Source: Tethya wilhelma (Eukaryota; Porifera; Demospongiae; Tethyida; Tethyidae). From it: a stretch of DNA of 64,000 bases. Position 1 is the first letter of the stretch. Each line of letters opens with the position of its first letter. Position numbers and translations under genes: made by a program. The notes beneath the pieces were generated by a model. The model did not search any database, was not told where the DNA came from, and was given only the letters and a program-made list of their open reading frames with translations. This document shows, piece by piece, positions 63,849 through 64,000 of this stretch. Location of the stretch: the NCBI GenBank assembly GCA_964030475.1, contig CAXIPT010000001.1, forward strand, positions 19,750,516-19,814,515. The letters run 5' to 3'.

Positions 63849-64000
63849 GTAAGGGGTCGTCAAAAGAACATGCTCTAAATGATCCCTTGTTAGTAGTCCA
63901 TGTGTCCACCTCCTCTTGTAAGAAGTTGTTGGTTTTGTTGAGTCTCTTTCTATGATTCTCCTCCTAACATTGCACCCAAGATATTCATCCCAGTGGCAGT

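Overview
The window is animal nuclear DNA. Genes carry GT-AG introns and the recognisable ones are metazoan: integrin beta, SMARCA4/BRG1, ANKRD13C, HAUS3, ATE1, SMIM7, RTCA and OvoA. Compact genes, short introns, near-touching divergent promoters, very many small palindromic transposons and expanded ankyrin/Death/ROC, CARD/SEFIR and beta-helix membrane proteins suggest an early-branching metazoan, most likely a demosponge such as Amphimedon. That is inference, not a database result. Single-base N joins (8357, 10785, 11635, 26397, 28397, 29699, 31303, 35260, 46313, 55805, 61129, 63132) and one 61-bp N run show a draft scaffold. Several joins are demonstrably wrong or mix haplotypes.

Layout. 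1-6.75 kb: the 3' two thirds of an integrin beta gene (+) with a repeat-filled intron. 7.1-9.1 kb: SMIM7 (-), present twice as two allele-like copies, each with the divergent first exon of a PD-(D/E)XK nuclease-like gene. 11.9-18.7 kb: two paralogous PD-(D/E)XK-like genes (+) flanking RTCA, the RNA 3'-phosphate cyclase (+). 18.9-21 kb: an intronless arrestin-domain protein (-). 21.5-28.1 kb: ANKRD13C (-), divergent from a CARD-SEFIR-Death adaptor gene (30.0-33.4 kb, +). Between these two, a reversed 1.3-kb haplotype fragment of RTCA and a duplicated 476-bp contig end have been inserted. 34.4-35.26 kb: 3' part of ATE1 (-). 35.26-40.03 kb: the ovothiol synthase gene OvoA, cut into two pieces pointing in opposite directions. 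40.3-45.8 kb: a large intronless beta-helix multi-pass membrane protein (-). 47.7-49.1 kb: an unrecognised multi-exon gene (-), divergent from the 5' half of SMARCA4 (49.4-55.7 kb, +). 55.96-56.27 kb: the end of HAUS3. 56.4-61.1 kb: an ankyrin-Death-ROC-COR gene (+). 63.2-64 kb: the middle of HAUS3, out of order relative to its end.

The most interesting biology: (1) a pair of spliced genes with D...ExK...QLxxY nuclease motifs, one carrying an AT-hook; (2) a CARD-SEFIR-Death protein, which joins death-fold and IL-17-type signalling modules in one chain; (3) an ankyrin-Death-ROC-COR protein related in plan to DAPK1. (2) and (3) look like innate immune or cell death signalling parts, but this is inferred from domains only.

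A window-wide pattern: (CA)n or (CT)n repeats on the coding strand sit directly at many 3' splice sites, and a (GT)n tract directly follows one 5' splice site. Many introns carry small terminal-inverted-repeat elements of at least six families.
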